A DNA stretch of 17,111 nt from Cyanobacteriota bacterium (GCA_025054735.1 JANWZG010000022.1:1-17111), one strand, 5' to 3'; positions 7,860-14,563 are shown, counted from the stretch's first letter. Translations and numbers: made by a program. Notes: a model not told the origin generated them from the sequence alone.

Positions 7860-8704
7860 TGGCCATGACACCCAACGCTACCTGCATCTGTTGTGGATCC
7901 ACCAGGTTTGCCCTGTTGATTCAAGGCCATAACCACAACGGTTCCTTGCCTGGAAAGTCCGTAGAATTCCGTGTGTGGCGCTGCCAGACCTGTGGATTGG
8001 GGATGACGGATCCGCAACTAACTCTGCACCAGTCTACAACCCAACCCTCCTCAGCGGATGCTCCAAGTTTACCCGCCTGTTATGAAGATGACATTTCTCA
8101 CGTAGCAAGTTCTACGTACCGTTGTCTTCGTCTTAAGCCTTACCTCTACCCTACATCTCGCGTATTGGAGCTAGGTTGTTCTACAGGCAAGCTAGTGGAA
8201 CTAGTGGCTCAGTGCGGAGTTGCTGAATCTGTAGGGGTCGAAATTTCCCTGCCGGAAGCTCGCTATGGTCAACAGTGTCATCGCAACATTAAAACCACCT
8301 ATCTTCAAGATTGTCATTTTCCAGACCAGTATTTTGATATCATTCAAGCGCATCATGTCTTGGAACATATTCCTGATTTAATCGAGGTTGTGCAGGATGT
8401 TGCCAGAATCTTAAAGAGAGGTGGCATTTTTTACGTTACGGTTCCTCGGTATACTTCCTGGTTTGCGCGATCGCCAGAGTGGATGGGCTGGTTTCCTCAA
8501 GAGCATCGTTGGCATTTTACTGAACACAGCTTGACTCGATTGCTGAGCCAGCACGGATTTAAGCGCATCAGTTACTGTTGCCCTCTCACCAATAACTTCC
8601 TGACTCGTCGAGATGCCTTATATCTGCTCAAGCGTGGGCTAAAAGCTGCCATTAGTGGCCTAAACTTAGGAGATACCGTAGAAGCAATGTTCGTAAAGTC
8701 CTAG
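7859..8704 (+). CDS. zinc-ribbon class I SAM-dependent methyltransferase
   Basis: The 281-residue protein starts with a probable four-cysteine zinc ribbon: Cys9/Cys12 and Cys42/Cys45, the second pair within RCQTCGLGM. A methyltransferase domain follows, with motif I VLELGCSTG (102-110) and HHVLEHIPD (165-173), the latter a strong type-11/12 signature. The layout resembles the C-methyltransferases and unassigned sugar methyltransferases of O-antigen and exopolysaccharide loci, but I cannot name a substrate. The ATG overlaps the FkbM stop by one base; an alternative ATG two codons later would change little. The glycosyltransferase gene begins 18 bp after the stop. Co-transcription with both neighbours is very likely. 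Confidence 0.88.
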   Translation: MAMTPNATCICCGSTRFALLIQGHNHNGSLPGKSVEFRVWRCQTCGLGMTDPQLTLHQSTTQPSSADAPSLPACYEDDISHVASSTYRCLRLKPYLYPTSRVLELGCSTGKLVELVAQCGVAESVGVEISLPEARYGQQCHRNIKTTYLQDCHFPDQYFDIIQAHHVLEHIPDLIEVVQDVARILKRGGIFYVTVPRYTSWFARSPEWMGWFPQEHRWHFTEHSLTRLLSQHGFKRISYCCPLTNNFLTRRDALYLLKRGLKAAISGLNLGDTVEAMFVKS

Positions 8705-8722
8705 GGATGTCAATTCCTCTTC

Positions 8723-9889
8723 ATGATGATCAGTAACGTCCCCATCTCTGTGCTCAGCTTAAATATTTACATGATGGGGCATATCACCTTTCAGAATATC
8801 CTGGAGCGAGTCTTTGCTGATAACTTCCCCACGATCGAATTTCATTCCCTGCATCTGACCAACTACTTTCGACAGGATTTATGGGCACGGCTTATCCATT
8901 GGGCCCTGCGCCAGCGACTTCCTGGTGTGCCTGCACATCGAGATGATGACTACTTTCGGTTACGGAACGAAGTTGGCAACTCCCTGTTTGCCCGTCGTTG
9001 CCTAGAGCACTATATCCGCCAATATCGACCTCAGGTAGTGCATATCCACACCCAAGGAATTGCCCTGTTGATGGCTCCACTGTTACGCAAGATTCCAGGG
9101 GTAGTGTCTATCGACTACACCACGGCGTTACTGGCACGGGAACATCCAGCCCCAGCCCAGCGTACCTATCGACCAATCGTAGCCTTAGAGCGGAAGTGCT
9201 TTCAAGCAGCAGCCCACATTGTCAGTTGCTCAGCCCGCGCTAGACAATCGGTGATTCATGACTATGGAATGCCAGCAGCAAAGGTCACCCACATTGACTA
9301 TCCCTTGCTGCTAGAGCAATTTATCTCTATGCCGCGGCCCAAAGTGGAACCTAGCGATCGGGTACGGTTGTTATTTATTGGCAATGATGTCGCCCGCAAA
9401 GGTGGGCTTGACTTGTTAGCGGTATTCCTAGAAGCCTTTGCAGACACCTGTACCCTAGATCTGGTCACCAATGACCCTATTCACACCCCTGAACATCCCC
9501 ACCTACGGCTACACCAGGGATTGCGCCCCCTATCCTCCGATTTGTTAACCCTCTATCGCCAAGCGGACATTTATGTCATGCCCACCCGTGAAGATGTCTA
9601 CGGCATTGTCTTTCAAGAGGCCATGGCAGCGGGGTTACCTTGCATTGGCTCCACATCGATGGCTGTGCCAGAGTTAGTGCAAGATGGTGTGACTGGTTTT
9701 GTCGTGCCACCTGGCGATCGCCCAGCTCTAGCTACTGCCCTGCAAACCCTAGTGACTAACCCAGGGTTACGGTTAAAGCTGGGTCTCTGTGGTCGAGAGC
9801 AGGCCATAGCCCGGTTTAATCCTTTAGTCAACTGCGATCGGCTAGCACAAATTTTTACCCGTCTCGCCATACCATCCCTTACCCAGTAA
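8723..9889 (+). CDS. GT4-like glycosyltransferase (GT-B fold)
   Basis: The 388-residue protein looks like a retaining GT-B glycosyltransferase that moves a sugar from a nucleotide donor to a glycan or lipid. The N-terminal acceptor half includes PQVVHIHTQG (103-112) and a Rossmann strand near 125-133. The donor half begins at LLFIGNDVARKGG (216-228), whose Arg-Lys-Gly follows the GT4 phosphate-binding pattern. It continues with ADIYVMPTREDVYGIVFQEAMAAGLP (281-306) and VPELVQDGVTGFVVPPGD (315-332). In the usual E-x7-E motif the first acid here is Asp291, paired with Glu299; Glu290 is next to it. Two ATG codons in tandem (8723 and 8726) are both possible starts. It is the last gene of the three-gene unit. 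The acceptor and donor cannot be read from sequence. Confidence 0.9.
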   Translation: MMISNVPISVLSLNIYMMGHITFQNILERVFADNFPTIEFHSLHLTNYFRQDLWARLIHWALRQRLPGVPAHRDDDYFRLRNEVGNSLFARRCLEHYIRQYRPQVVHIHTQGIALLMAPLLRKIPGVVSIDYTTALLAREHPAPAQRTYRPIVALERKCFQAAAHIVSCSARARQSVIHDYGMPAAKVTHIDYPLLLEQFISMPRPKVEPSDRVRLLFIGNDVARKGGLDLLAVFLEAFADTCTLDLVTNDPIHTPEHPHLRLHQGLRPLSSDLLTLYRQADIYVMPTREDVYGIVFQEAMAAGLPCIGSTSMAVPELVQDGVTGFVVPPGDRPALATALQTLVTNPGLRLKLGLCGREQAIARFNPLVNCDRLAQIFTRLAIPSLTQ

Positions 9890-9897
9890 AGCCTAGC

Positions 9898-9911
9898 GCT
9901 GACCTGTCAGC
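9898..9911. terminator. short palindrome after the glycosyltransferase gene
   Basis: GCTGAC and GTCAGC pair perfectly around CT, eight bases after the operon's stop codon. The stem is 6 bp with almost no loop and is followed by AATTC rather than a T-run. It could end the operon transcript or protect its 3' end, but the evidence is weak. Confidence 0.25.
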
Positions 9912-9933
9912 AATTCACCAGATTCCCATATCC

Positions 9934-9964
9934 ATGACAGATTATCTAGTAGATATGTGATACT
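9934..9964 (+). promoter_or_regulatory. weak candidate promoter for tRNA-Lys
   Basis: ATGACA (9934-9939) resembles a -35 element, and GATACT (9959-9964) a -10 element, 32 bp before the tRNA. The 19-bp spacing and 4/6 match of the -10 make this a low-certainty call. Confidence 0.25.
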
Positions 9965-9995
9965 GTAATAGACGCTGCAAATTTGCACCAGTTTA

Positions 9996-10067
9996 GGGTC
10001 GCTAGCTCAGCGGTAGAGCACTCGGCTTTTAACCGATTGGTCCTGGGTTCGAATCCCAGGCGACCCA
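9996..10067 (+). tRNA. trnK-UUU: tRNA-Lys (UUU anticodon)
   Basis: The 72-nt cloverleaf folds fully. The 7-bp acceptor stem is GGGTCGC/GCGACCC with discriminator A. The D arm is GCTC/GAGC, and the 7-nt anticodon loop CTTTTAA gives UUU. The T arm is CTGGG-TTCGAAT-CCCAG. The 3' CCA is not encoded. The anticodon stem CTCGG/CCGAT has one mismatch, C27 against U43, at its outer end. It lies 106 bp after the glycosyltransferase and appears to be a lone tRNA gene. Confidence 0.97.
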
Positions 10068-10130
10068 TGTTTGCCCTAGTCACTATCTAGTCACTAGCTA
10101 AAGTCCGGAGCAACGTGTTAGCTATCAAGT

Positions 10131-10197
10131 TTGCAATCAGGACTATGATCCTCAAAATCTGGAGATGACGACTGAAGTCGTTACTACAAACCTATGG
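10131..10197 (+). repeat. 67-bp direct repeat, copy 1
   Basis: It matches 10267-10333 at 62 of 67 positions, with differences at repeat positions 17-19, 31 and 54. It contains the short palindrome ACGACT-GA-AGTCGT (10168-10181). This palindromic core resembles dispersed repeats of cyanobacterial intergenic regions. Confidence 0.85.
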
Positions 10198-10266
10198 GTT
10201 CTGTAGTATACAGGCAGCCTGTCCTATTCGTTGGGGATCTCAATTGCATGAAAACTTTAGACCCTT

Positions 10267-10333
10267 TTGCAATCAGGACTATAGGCCTCAAAATCTAGAG
10301 ATGACGACTGAAGTCGTTATTACAAACCTATGG
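10267..10333 (+). repeat. 67-bp direct repeat, copy 2
   Basis: This is the second copy, offset 136 bp from copy 1 and separated from it by 69 bp of unrelated sequence. The palindrome ACGACT-GA-AGTCGT (10304-10317) is intact in both copies. The divergence lies outside the palindrome, as expected if the stem is what is conserved. Confidence 0.85.
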
Positions 10334-10425
10334 ATTCCAATTAACTGGAAACAAACCTGATAGGATGAAGTGAAGCAACGACCTGTACAGTCACTCAATT
10401 AAGCACGCTGACCACAATGTAGCAG

Positions 10426-10941
10426 ATGGTAAAACAATACATAACGTTGGCAGCTTGGCTCATTGGGCTGTTGGTGGGGGGAGGGCACAGCACGATCGCC
10501 CTAGCGCGGACTCTCTACACCAGTGGTATGCGCCAAGGTATTAGTTGGCAGTCTTATCTGCTGAGTCGGCGGCAGGTCAGCCAAAATTCCCTAGGGGGTG
10601 TGAAAAGTCAAGTTTATGTGGTAGAGGTTGAAACTCAAGTCGCTAGTCAGCCCGTTCAACGTAGCCGACATTGGGTGCACTGTTCTACTCGCCAGCCCTT
10701 TGTAGCCTTCCCTGGAACAGCGGGTATGAAGGATTGGGTGATTATTCACTATCTCAATCCTGGCGGAGAGTATAGTGGCTATAATACTGATTCCCATCGG
10801 CTCTATTGGGCTGTTTGCCACAACATGTTCCGAGCTCACCTAGACACTCTTGGTCGTCGAGCCAGAGATTTGGGCTATCCAGGCAACTTGCCCTCTGATC
10901 AACGGGAAGTTCCTCTCTTTGGTGCGCCTTCTTTCCGTTAG
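10426..10941 (+). CDS. small exported protein of unknown function
   Basis: I do not recognise a family. The 171 residues begin with a clear Sec-type signal peptide: Lys3, a hydrophobic core about 7-19, and a likely cleavage after IALA (24-27). The mature part is about 144 residues and basic. Its most distinctive stretches are WVHCSTRQPFVAFPG (83-97), DWVIIHYLNPGGEYSGYN (103-120) and LYWAVCHNMF (126-135). The two cysteines of the mature chain, Cys86 and Cys131, could form a disulfide outside the cytoplasm. It stands alone: a tRNA and repeats lie upstream and a convergent gene lies 38 bp downstream. ATG at 10426 is chosen because the signal peptide starts there; no ribosome-binding site is evident. 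Hydrophobicity and codon use make it a credible gene. Confidence 0.78.
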   Translation: MVKQYITLAAWLIGLLVGGGHSTIALARTLYTSGMRQGISWQSYLLSRRQVSQNSLGGVKSQVYVVEVETQVASQPVQRSRHWVHCSTRQPFVAFPGTAGMKDWVIIHYLNPGGEYSGYNTDSHRLYWAVCHNMFRAHLDTLGRRARDLGYPGNLPSDQREVPLFGAPSFR

Positions 10942-10979
10942 TCCTATTATTTCTGTTATGGGAACTGGGTTAGGCCAGA

Positions 10980-11771
10980 CTATTGGGATTTTACCTCGGT
11001 GAGGAGGGCTTGTAGTTGGGTGGTCAGGCGATCGGACAGAGTTGTCAGGGCTTGTAGTTGGGTAGTCAGGGCAGTTGCTTCTCGGCAGAGTTGCTCTAAT
11101 TGGTGGACTAACTGGGCCACGAGCGGGCTACCGTTGCTGGGGGGTGTGAATGTTGTTTGGCTGGGGGTGGAGTTGCTGGTTAGACTAAGTTGTTGGGGAC
11201 GAACAAAGTAGTGCTCTAGAAGTTGGCAGAGGTAGCCTTCAAACTGACCTAGGGCCTGTTGAAACAGAGCTTGGCGTTGGTCGTCACCGTAGCGGCGCAC
11301 AGCCGATTCAAATTGTTTGATGAGTTTAGCTTGCAGGCGATCGATCGCCGTCTTCACCACCTTTACGTGGTCAAGCTGGGGGAGCACGTCCTTGAGAAAG
11401 GATAGACTGTCTCGCTCAGCCCGAATACGAGCTGAAATCTCCGAGATGTGGGTTTGCACAAAGTTCTGCATACATCGCTTTAGGTGCTGGCTGCTATAGG
11501 TAGTGCTGTAGAGTTCACGGAGGCACTGATTAACGATAGTCTTGTAGCGATTAACTTGACTAGCAATCGACTGAATGGTGGTGAATTGGGTGCGATCGCC
11601 AGTGATGGCAGGCATTAGGGATTGCAGGCAGCTATCGGTAGTAGTCTTCGCCAGTTCATATTGCTCCAATGGCAGCAGTCCACTCTTCCACAACGCTATG
11701 AGTCGTTGATCTGAGGTTTGACGGAATTGCTCCAAATCGTCTAACAGTTGGTCGATCGCGCCCTGAGCCAT
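10980..11771 (-). CDS. coiled-coil protein of unknown function
   Basis: I do not recognise a family. The 263-residue protein is almost all alpha-helical, with no membrane segment or signal peptide, so it should be soluble. Residues 1-190 are a mixed-charge helical body with Cys48, Cys83, Cys100 and Cys182. Residues 195-215 are a Ser/Thr/Pro/Asn-rich linker. Residues 218-260 form a Leu/Thr/Gln-rich coiled coil in which TTQLQAL appears twice, 14 residues (two heptads) apart. The ATG at 11771 has a good ribosome-binding site, GAGGTG, about 6 nt upstream. A perfect 10-bp inverted repeat sits 26-49 bp upstream of the start. The gene is convergent with the exported-protein gene and downstream of agrE in the same direction, 240 bp away. 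Structural or scaffold use is possible but unsupported. Confidence 0.8.
   Translation of the reverse strand: MAQGAIDQLLDDLEQFRQTSDQRLIALWKSGLLPLEQYELAKTTTDSCLQSLMPAITGDRTQFTTIQSIASQVNRYKTIVNQCLRELYSTTYSSQHLKRCMQNFVQTHISEISARIRAERDSLSFLKDVLPQLDHVKVVKTAIDRLQAKLIKQFESAVRRYGDDQRQALFQQALGQFEGYLCQLLEHYFVRPQQLSLTSNSTPSQTTFTPPSNGSPLVAQLVHQLEQLCREATALTTQLQALTTLSDRLTTQLQALLTEVKSQ
11005..11070 (-). repeat. internal 42-bp-period repeat in the coiled-coil gene
   Basis: The 24-bp segments 11005-11028 and 11047-11070 are identical at 23 positions and lie 42 bp apart, which is 14 codons or two heptads. They encode the repeated TTQLQAL of the C-terminal coiled coil. DNA identity this high suggests a recent duplication or gene-conversion tract. 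Confidence 0.7.
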
Positions 11772-11796
11772 AGCACCACCTCTGCAAAGACTGATG

Positions 11797-11820
11797 ACTA
11801 GCTTAATTAGTTAAGCTAGT
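11797..11820. promoter_or_regulatory. perfect inverted repeat in the coiled-coil gene leader
   Basis: ACTAGCTTAA and TTAAGCTAGT form a perfect 10-bp inverted repeat around TTAG. It lies 25 bp before the start codon of the coiled-coil gene and downstream of its candidate promoter. It could be an operator, an mRNA hairpin controlling translation, or part of the 3' end of the agrE transcript coming from the other side. Confidence 0.5.
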
Positions 11821-11838
11821 TGTTGAGGTTAATGTCTA

Positions 11839-11866
11839 AGAATATACCATGGCAAATTCTGGTCAA
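11839..11866 (-). promoter_or_regulatory. candidate promoter for the coiled-coil gene
   Basis: On the minus strand, TTGACC (complement of 11861-11866) and TATTCT (complement of 11839-11844) are 16 bp apart. Transcription would then start near 11832, placing the inverted repeat at about +12 to +35. This is pattern matching only. Confidence 0.3.
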
Positions 11867-11924
11867 CCATAGTTCTCATGGTCTATGGCTTGTATCAAAT
11901 GGTACACCTACCGTGAAACTTCAA

Positions 11925-11945
11925 TCTTCACGATGGGCTTGAAGA
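11925..11945 (-). terminator. weak hairpin downstream of agrE
   Basis: TCTTCA (11925-11930) and TGAAGA (11940-11945) pair around a 9-nt loop, 67 bp beyond the agrE stop. On the minus strand the stem is followed by TTGAAGTTTC, only a broken T-rich stretch. It is the best candidate terminator I see for agrE, but weak. Confidence 0.25.
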
Positions 11946-12011
11946 GCAACAATTTCCTCACCAGCCAGCTTGTAGCTTGGGTTCCGTGGGAGTAGAGGGT
12001 TGATCGCTAGC

Positions 12012-14129
12012 CTAGCGGGCCATGGCTAGTTCGTAGGGACGAGTGAGTTTGTCTAGTTGGTGCACTAGCAAGCTTAGAAACAAGCCCACATCGGTGACTA
12101 CGCCAATAGACTCTAGGGAGCCGCGATCGCTGAGCTTAGTAACCACGGCTGGATTAATATCGACACAAACCATTTTTACCCCCGATGGAGTCATATTACC
12201 CACACCGATCGAGTGCAGCATCGACGAGAGCATCAAAATTAGGTTGGCCCCTTCCAACAGGCGAGCATAGTCGGCCTGAGCCTTCAGCATATCAGTTTCG
12301 GTATCGGGCAGAGGGCCGTCGTCACGGATGGAACCTGCCAAGACAAAGGGCACCTGATGCTGAACACACTCATAAAAAATGCCCCTAGTCAATACACCGG
12401 CCTCCACTGCCTTACTGATGCTGCCACAGCGGCGAATAGTATTGATAACTTTCAGATGGTGACGGTGCCCACCTCGCACAGAGACTCCTTGCTTCATGTC
12501 TACCCCCAAGGAGGTGCCCATCAGAGCTTGCTCAATGTCGTGGACGGCGATGGCATTACCACCCAACAAGGCTTGTATGTAGCCATCTCGAATTAATTTT
12601 GCCAGGTGCTCACCACCACCCGTATGGATAACCACTGGCCCTGCTACCACAACCACCTTACCCCCTTGGTCTCGAATTTGGCGCAGTTCCCAGGCAATCT
12701 GTTCTACTACCAGTTCCACTCGACGTTCGCTAGAGACCCCCGAACCCATAAAGGTGAACTCTTGGGTATTGCGCTGGTCACGAGACTCGACCTTGCGAAT
12801 TGTACGGATGCCTTCAACATCCACCACGACACGATCGCCTACTTCTAAGTCTCGAATCAGCTTACAGCGAGCAACTGTTTTTCCCTCAGGGGTGGAAGTT
12901 AGGGCAATCACACCATCCATTCGCTGGTTTTGTACCCTTATCCACTGCCCGTTTACCCGCACTTCGGTGGGATAGATAGTAGTGACATAAAAGTCATCAG
13001 GAGCCACACCGGGCAGGGTCACGGTTTCTAGATGAGCATCTTTTTCCTCTTGACAGACAGTGACTGCTCCCAAGTCGATTAGTTGCGCCATCATGGTTTC
13101 CATAATCTCATGGGAGGGGGCAGACACCTTGATTTCTGCCGATGAGGTACTTTGGCGTTGTTCTCCTAACTTGAAACTCATCACTTGGAAGCTGCCGCCT
13201 GCATCCACAATCAAATCTAGCGCTCGGTTGATGAGGCCAGAGTCAAGTAGGTGTCCATCCATGCGAATGATGCGGCTCTCTATGCCAGCAAGGGCACGCA
13301 CCTCACTGCGTACAGGCTCAGTAATGCGCAGAGTAAGGCATTTTGCAGCACCACCCGCCTTCAAAAACTCGGTCAGTGGCGTTTCGATGACCGTGAACCC
13401 TACACTGGCAAGACGCTGTTTAAGAGCATCGCTAGCCTGATTGAGAATGATTGTGTTTTCCACATTCACAGCATTGCAGGCAAAGTTGATAGCATCCACT
13501 TCGCCGATGGCAATCCGCTTATCAGCGGGCACGCGCATCTCAATCAGCCGATTAGAGTAGCCATCAAAAGCAGGGGGATAGTAGAGCAGGTAGCCATTAG
13601 TCAAGGGACAAAAGCAGGTATCTAAGTGATAGAAGCGATCGTCCATAAGCCGCAGGGACAACACTTCTGTATCCAGCCATTTCGCTAGGTAAGGGTGAGA
13701 GTCTAGTTCTGAGCGGAAACCATAACCTGCCCATAACCAGCGCCCTTCCCGATCAAACAGGGCATCACCCGCCCCTTCAAAGGGCAAATCAGGATGCAGT
13801 TCATACACGGTGAAGCCATGATCTACAAACCATTGGCGGAAATAGGGTTCTTCGCCTCGACGTTCTTTGTGATAAAAGCGACTAAGGACAACCCGATCGC
13901 CCAACACCAACCCAGCATTGGCCGTGAACACCATATCAGGGACACCTTGCTGCGGAGTAATCAGCTCTACCTGTGCCAGTTGGGAGAGGGTGTAGTGAAG
14001 TTTGTGCCATTGCTCAGATGCCCGATCGCGGGAAGACTTGTGAATATTACCTTCCATCCAAGGATTGATCACATAGTCCACATCGTAGTAGTCAGGCGGG
14101 CACATCAAGAAGCGAATCGAAGAACTCAT
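12012..14129 (-). CDS. agrE: arginine dihydrolase / ornithine cyclodeaminase (AgrE/ArgZ)
   Basis: This cytosolic enzyme of cyanobacterial nitrogen catabolism cleaves arginine to ornithine, two ammonia and CO2; the C-terminal domain converts ornithine to proline. It helps mobilise arginine released from cyanophycin. From ATG 14129 the protein has 705 residues, like the known enzymes. The N-terminal guanidino-modifying domain begins RFLMCPPDYYDVDYVINPW. Asn71 (TANAG), Glu118 (FEGAGD), His168 (FYHLD) and Cys264 (GGAAKCL) fall at the numbers I recall for the catalytic and specificity residues of ArgZ. Residues after about 285 form the LOR/SDH-type domain (AEIKVSAPSHEIMETMMAQL, GGGEHLAKL, VRGGHRHHLK, CVDINPAVV). 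An in-frame TTG at 14201 would add 24 unconserved residues and has AGGAG directly abutting it, so it is less likely. Whether both activities operate cannot be seen from sequence. Confidence 0.95.
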   Translation of the reverse strand: MSSSIRFLMCPPDYYDVDYVINPWMEGNIHKSSRDRASEQWHKLHYTLSQLAQVELITPQQGVPDMVFTANAGLVLGDRVVLSRFYHKERRGEEPYFRQWFVDHGFTVYELHPDLPFEGAGDALFDREGRWLWAGYGFRSELDSHPYLAKWLDTEVLSLRLMDDRFYHLDTCFCPLTNGYLLYYPPAFDGYSNRLIEMRVPADKRIAIGEVDAINFACNAVNVENTIILNQASDALKQRLASVGFTVIETPLTEFLKAGGAAKCLTLRITEPVRSEVRALAGIESRIIRMDGHLLDSGLINRALDLIVDAGGSFQVMSFKLGEQRQSTSSAEIKVSAPSHEIMETMMAQLIDLGAVTVCQEEKDAHLETVTLPGVAPDDFYVTTIYPTEVRVNGQWIRVQNQRMDGVIALTSTPEGKTVARCKLIRDLEVGDRVVVDVEGIRTIRKVESRDQRNTQEFTFMGSGVSSERRVELVVEQIAWELRQIRDQGGKVVVVAGPVVIHTGGGEHLAKLIRDGYIQALLGGNAIAVHDIEQALMGTSLGVDMKQGVSVRGGHRHHLKVINTIRRCGSISKAVEAGVLTRGIFYECVQHQVPFVLAGSIRDDGPLPDTETDMLKAQADYARLLEGANLILMLSSMLHSIGVGNMTPSGVKMVCVDINPAVVTKLSDRGSLESIGVVTDVGLFLSLLVHQLDKLTRPYELAMAR

Positions 14130-14471
14130 AGCGGCAATTGGGTGAGGTAGATCATTAACGGCAACAAAAGTCCCATCCCACAGTCTAGTATGACTAGTCA
14201 ACTCCTAGACGGAAAAATCATCAATTGCAAATAATTTGCGTAACTACCCAGCTTGCCCTCACCTCTGTAGCTTGAGGAAAGAGAGGGACTTTAATCCAGT
14301 TCCCCTTTTCCCTTTTGGGAAAAGAAGGAGTTGGGAGATAAGGGTAAGCCATCTCAGAAATATCCAAGCTACTGGAGTGCACATCCAACCAGGATTAAAT
14401 GTGACAACAGTCAATTCAATGAATTGAGTTAGGCAATCAAGTTCCTAACCAGACTTTTGATAAAAGCTTAA
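14130..14471. other. agrE upstream region
   Basis: These 342 bases separate the agrE start from tRNA-Pro. I see the palindrome GCAAAT-A-ATTTGC (14227-14239), a possible operator, and a hairpin repeat at 14302-14345. I find no NtcA-type GTA-N8-TAC box on either strand near agrE and no convincing -35/-10 pair. No coding frame here is supportable. Confidence 0.5.
14302..14345. repeat. palindromic hairpin repeat with G-rich tail, second copy
   Basis: CTTTTCCC (14305-14312) and GGGAAAAG (14317-14324) pair perfectly around TTTT. The tail AAGGAGTTGGGAGATAAGGG follows. It shares the layout of the element at 81-120 (pyrimidine-rich arm, purine-rich arm, then TTGGG-GA) although the bases differ, so the two may belong to one loosely conserved family. 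Confidence 0.5.
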
Positions 14472-14545
14472 TCGGAGCGGCGGGATTTGAACCCACGACC
14501 CCCACTACCCCAAAGTGGTGCGCTACCAAGCTGCGCTACGCCCCG
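14472..14545 (-). tRNA. trnP-GGG: tRNA-Pro (GGG anticodon)
   Basis: The 74-nt cloverleaf is complete: acceptor CGGGGCG/CGCTCCG with one G-U pair and discriminator A, D arm GCGC/GCGC, and anticodon arm CCACT-TTGGGGT-AGTGG. The anticodon is GGG with G at position 37. The T arm is GTGGG-TTCAAAT-CCCGC. The 3' CCA is not encoded. It lies in the same direction as rpsF, 135 bp downstream of it, and 342 bp upstream of agrE. Confidence 0.97.
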
Positions 14546-14563
14546 TTAATATAGCTCATATAG

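Larger units (their letters stand above)
10068..10425. other. gene-free stretch with repeats
   Basis: These 358 bases hold no coding frame I can support. They contain a short duplication, CTAGTCACTA occurring twice 11 bp apart (10076-10096), and two copies of a 67-bp repeat (10131-10197 and 10267-10333). The last 90 bases lead into the exported-protein gene, where I see no convincing promoter. Confidence 0.6.

Noticed and set aside
4918..9889. A defence island (HerA ATPase plus methyltransferases)
   Set aside because: The methyltransferases are of FkbM and glycan type rather than DNA-modifying, no nuclease, SIR2 or restriction gene is present, and the ATPase is divergent from them.
10131..10333. 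Possible CRISPR array
   Set aside because: There are only two copies, 67 bp long and imperfect, with no cas genes in the window. The palindromic core fits a dispersed repeat better.
10591..10839. Minus-strand open frame opposite the exported-protein gene
   Set aside because: The plus-strand frame has a convincing signal peptide and continuous protein-like composition; the opposite frame has neither a ribosome-binding site nor a recognisable domain.
13060..13625. Open frames antisense to agrE on the plus strand (also at 12043-12975)
   Set aside because: They lie entirely opposite a strongly conserved enzyme, have no ribosome-binding sites and no domain signatures, and are explained by its codon use.
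14130..14201. TTG start at 14201 for agrE
   Set aside because: AGGAG abuts the TTG with no spacing, the extra 24 residues are not expected in the family, and the ATG at 14129 gives the expected length and residue numbers.
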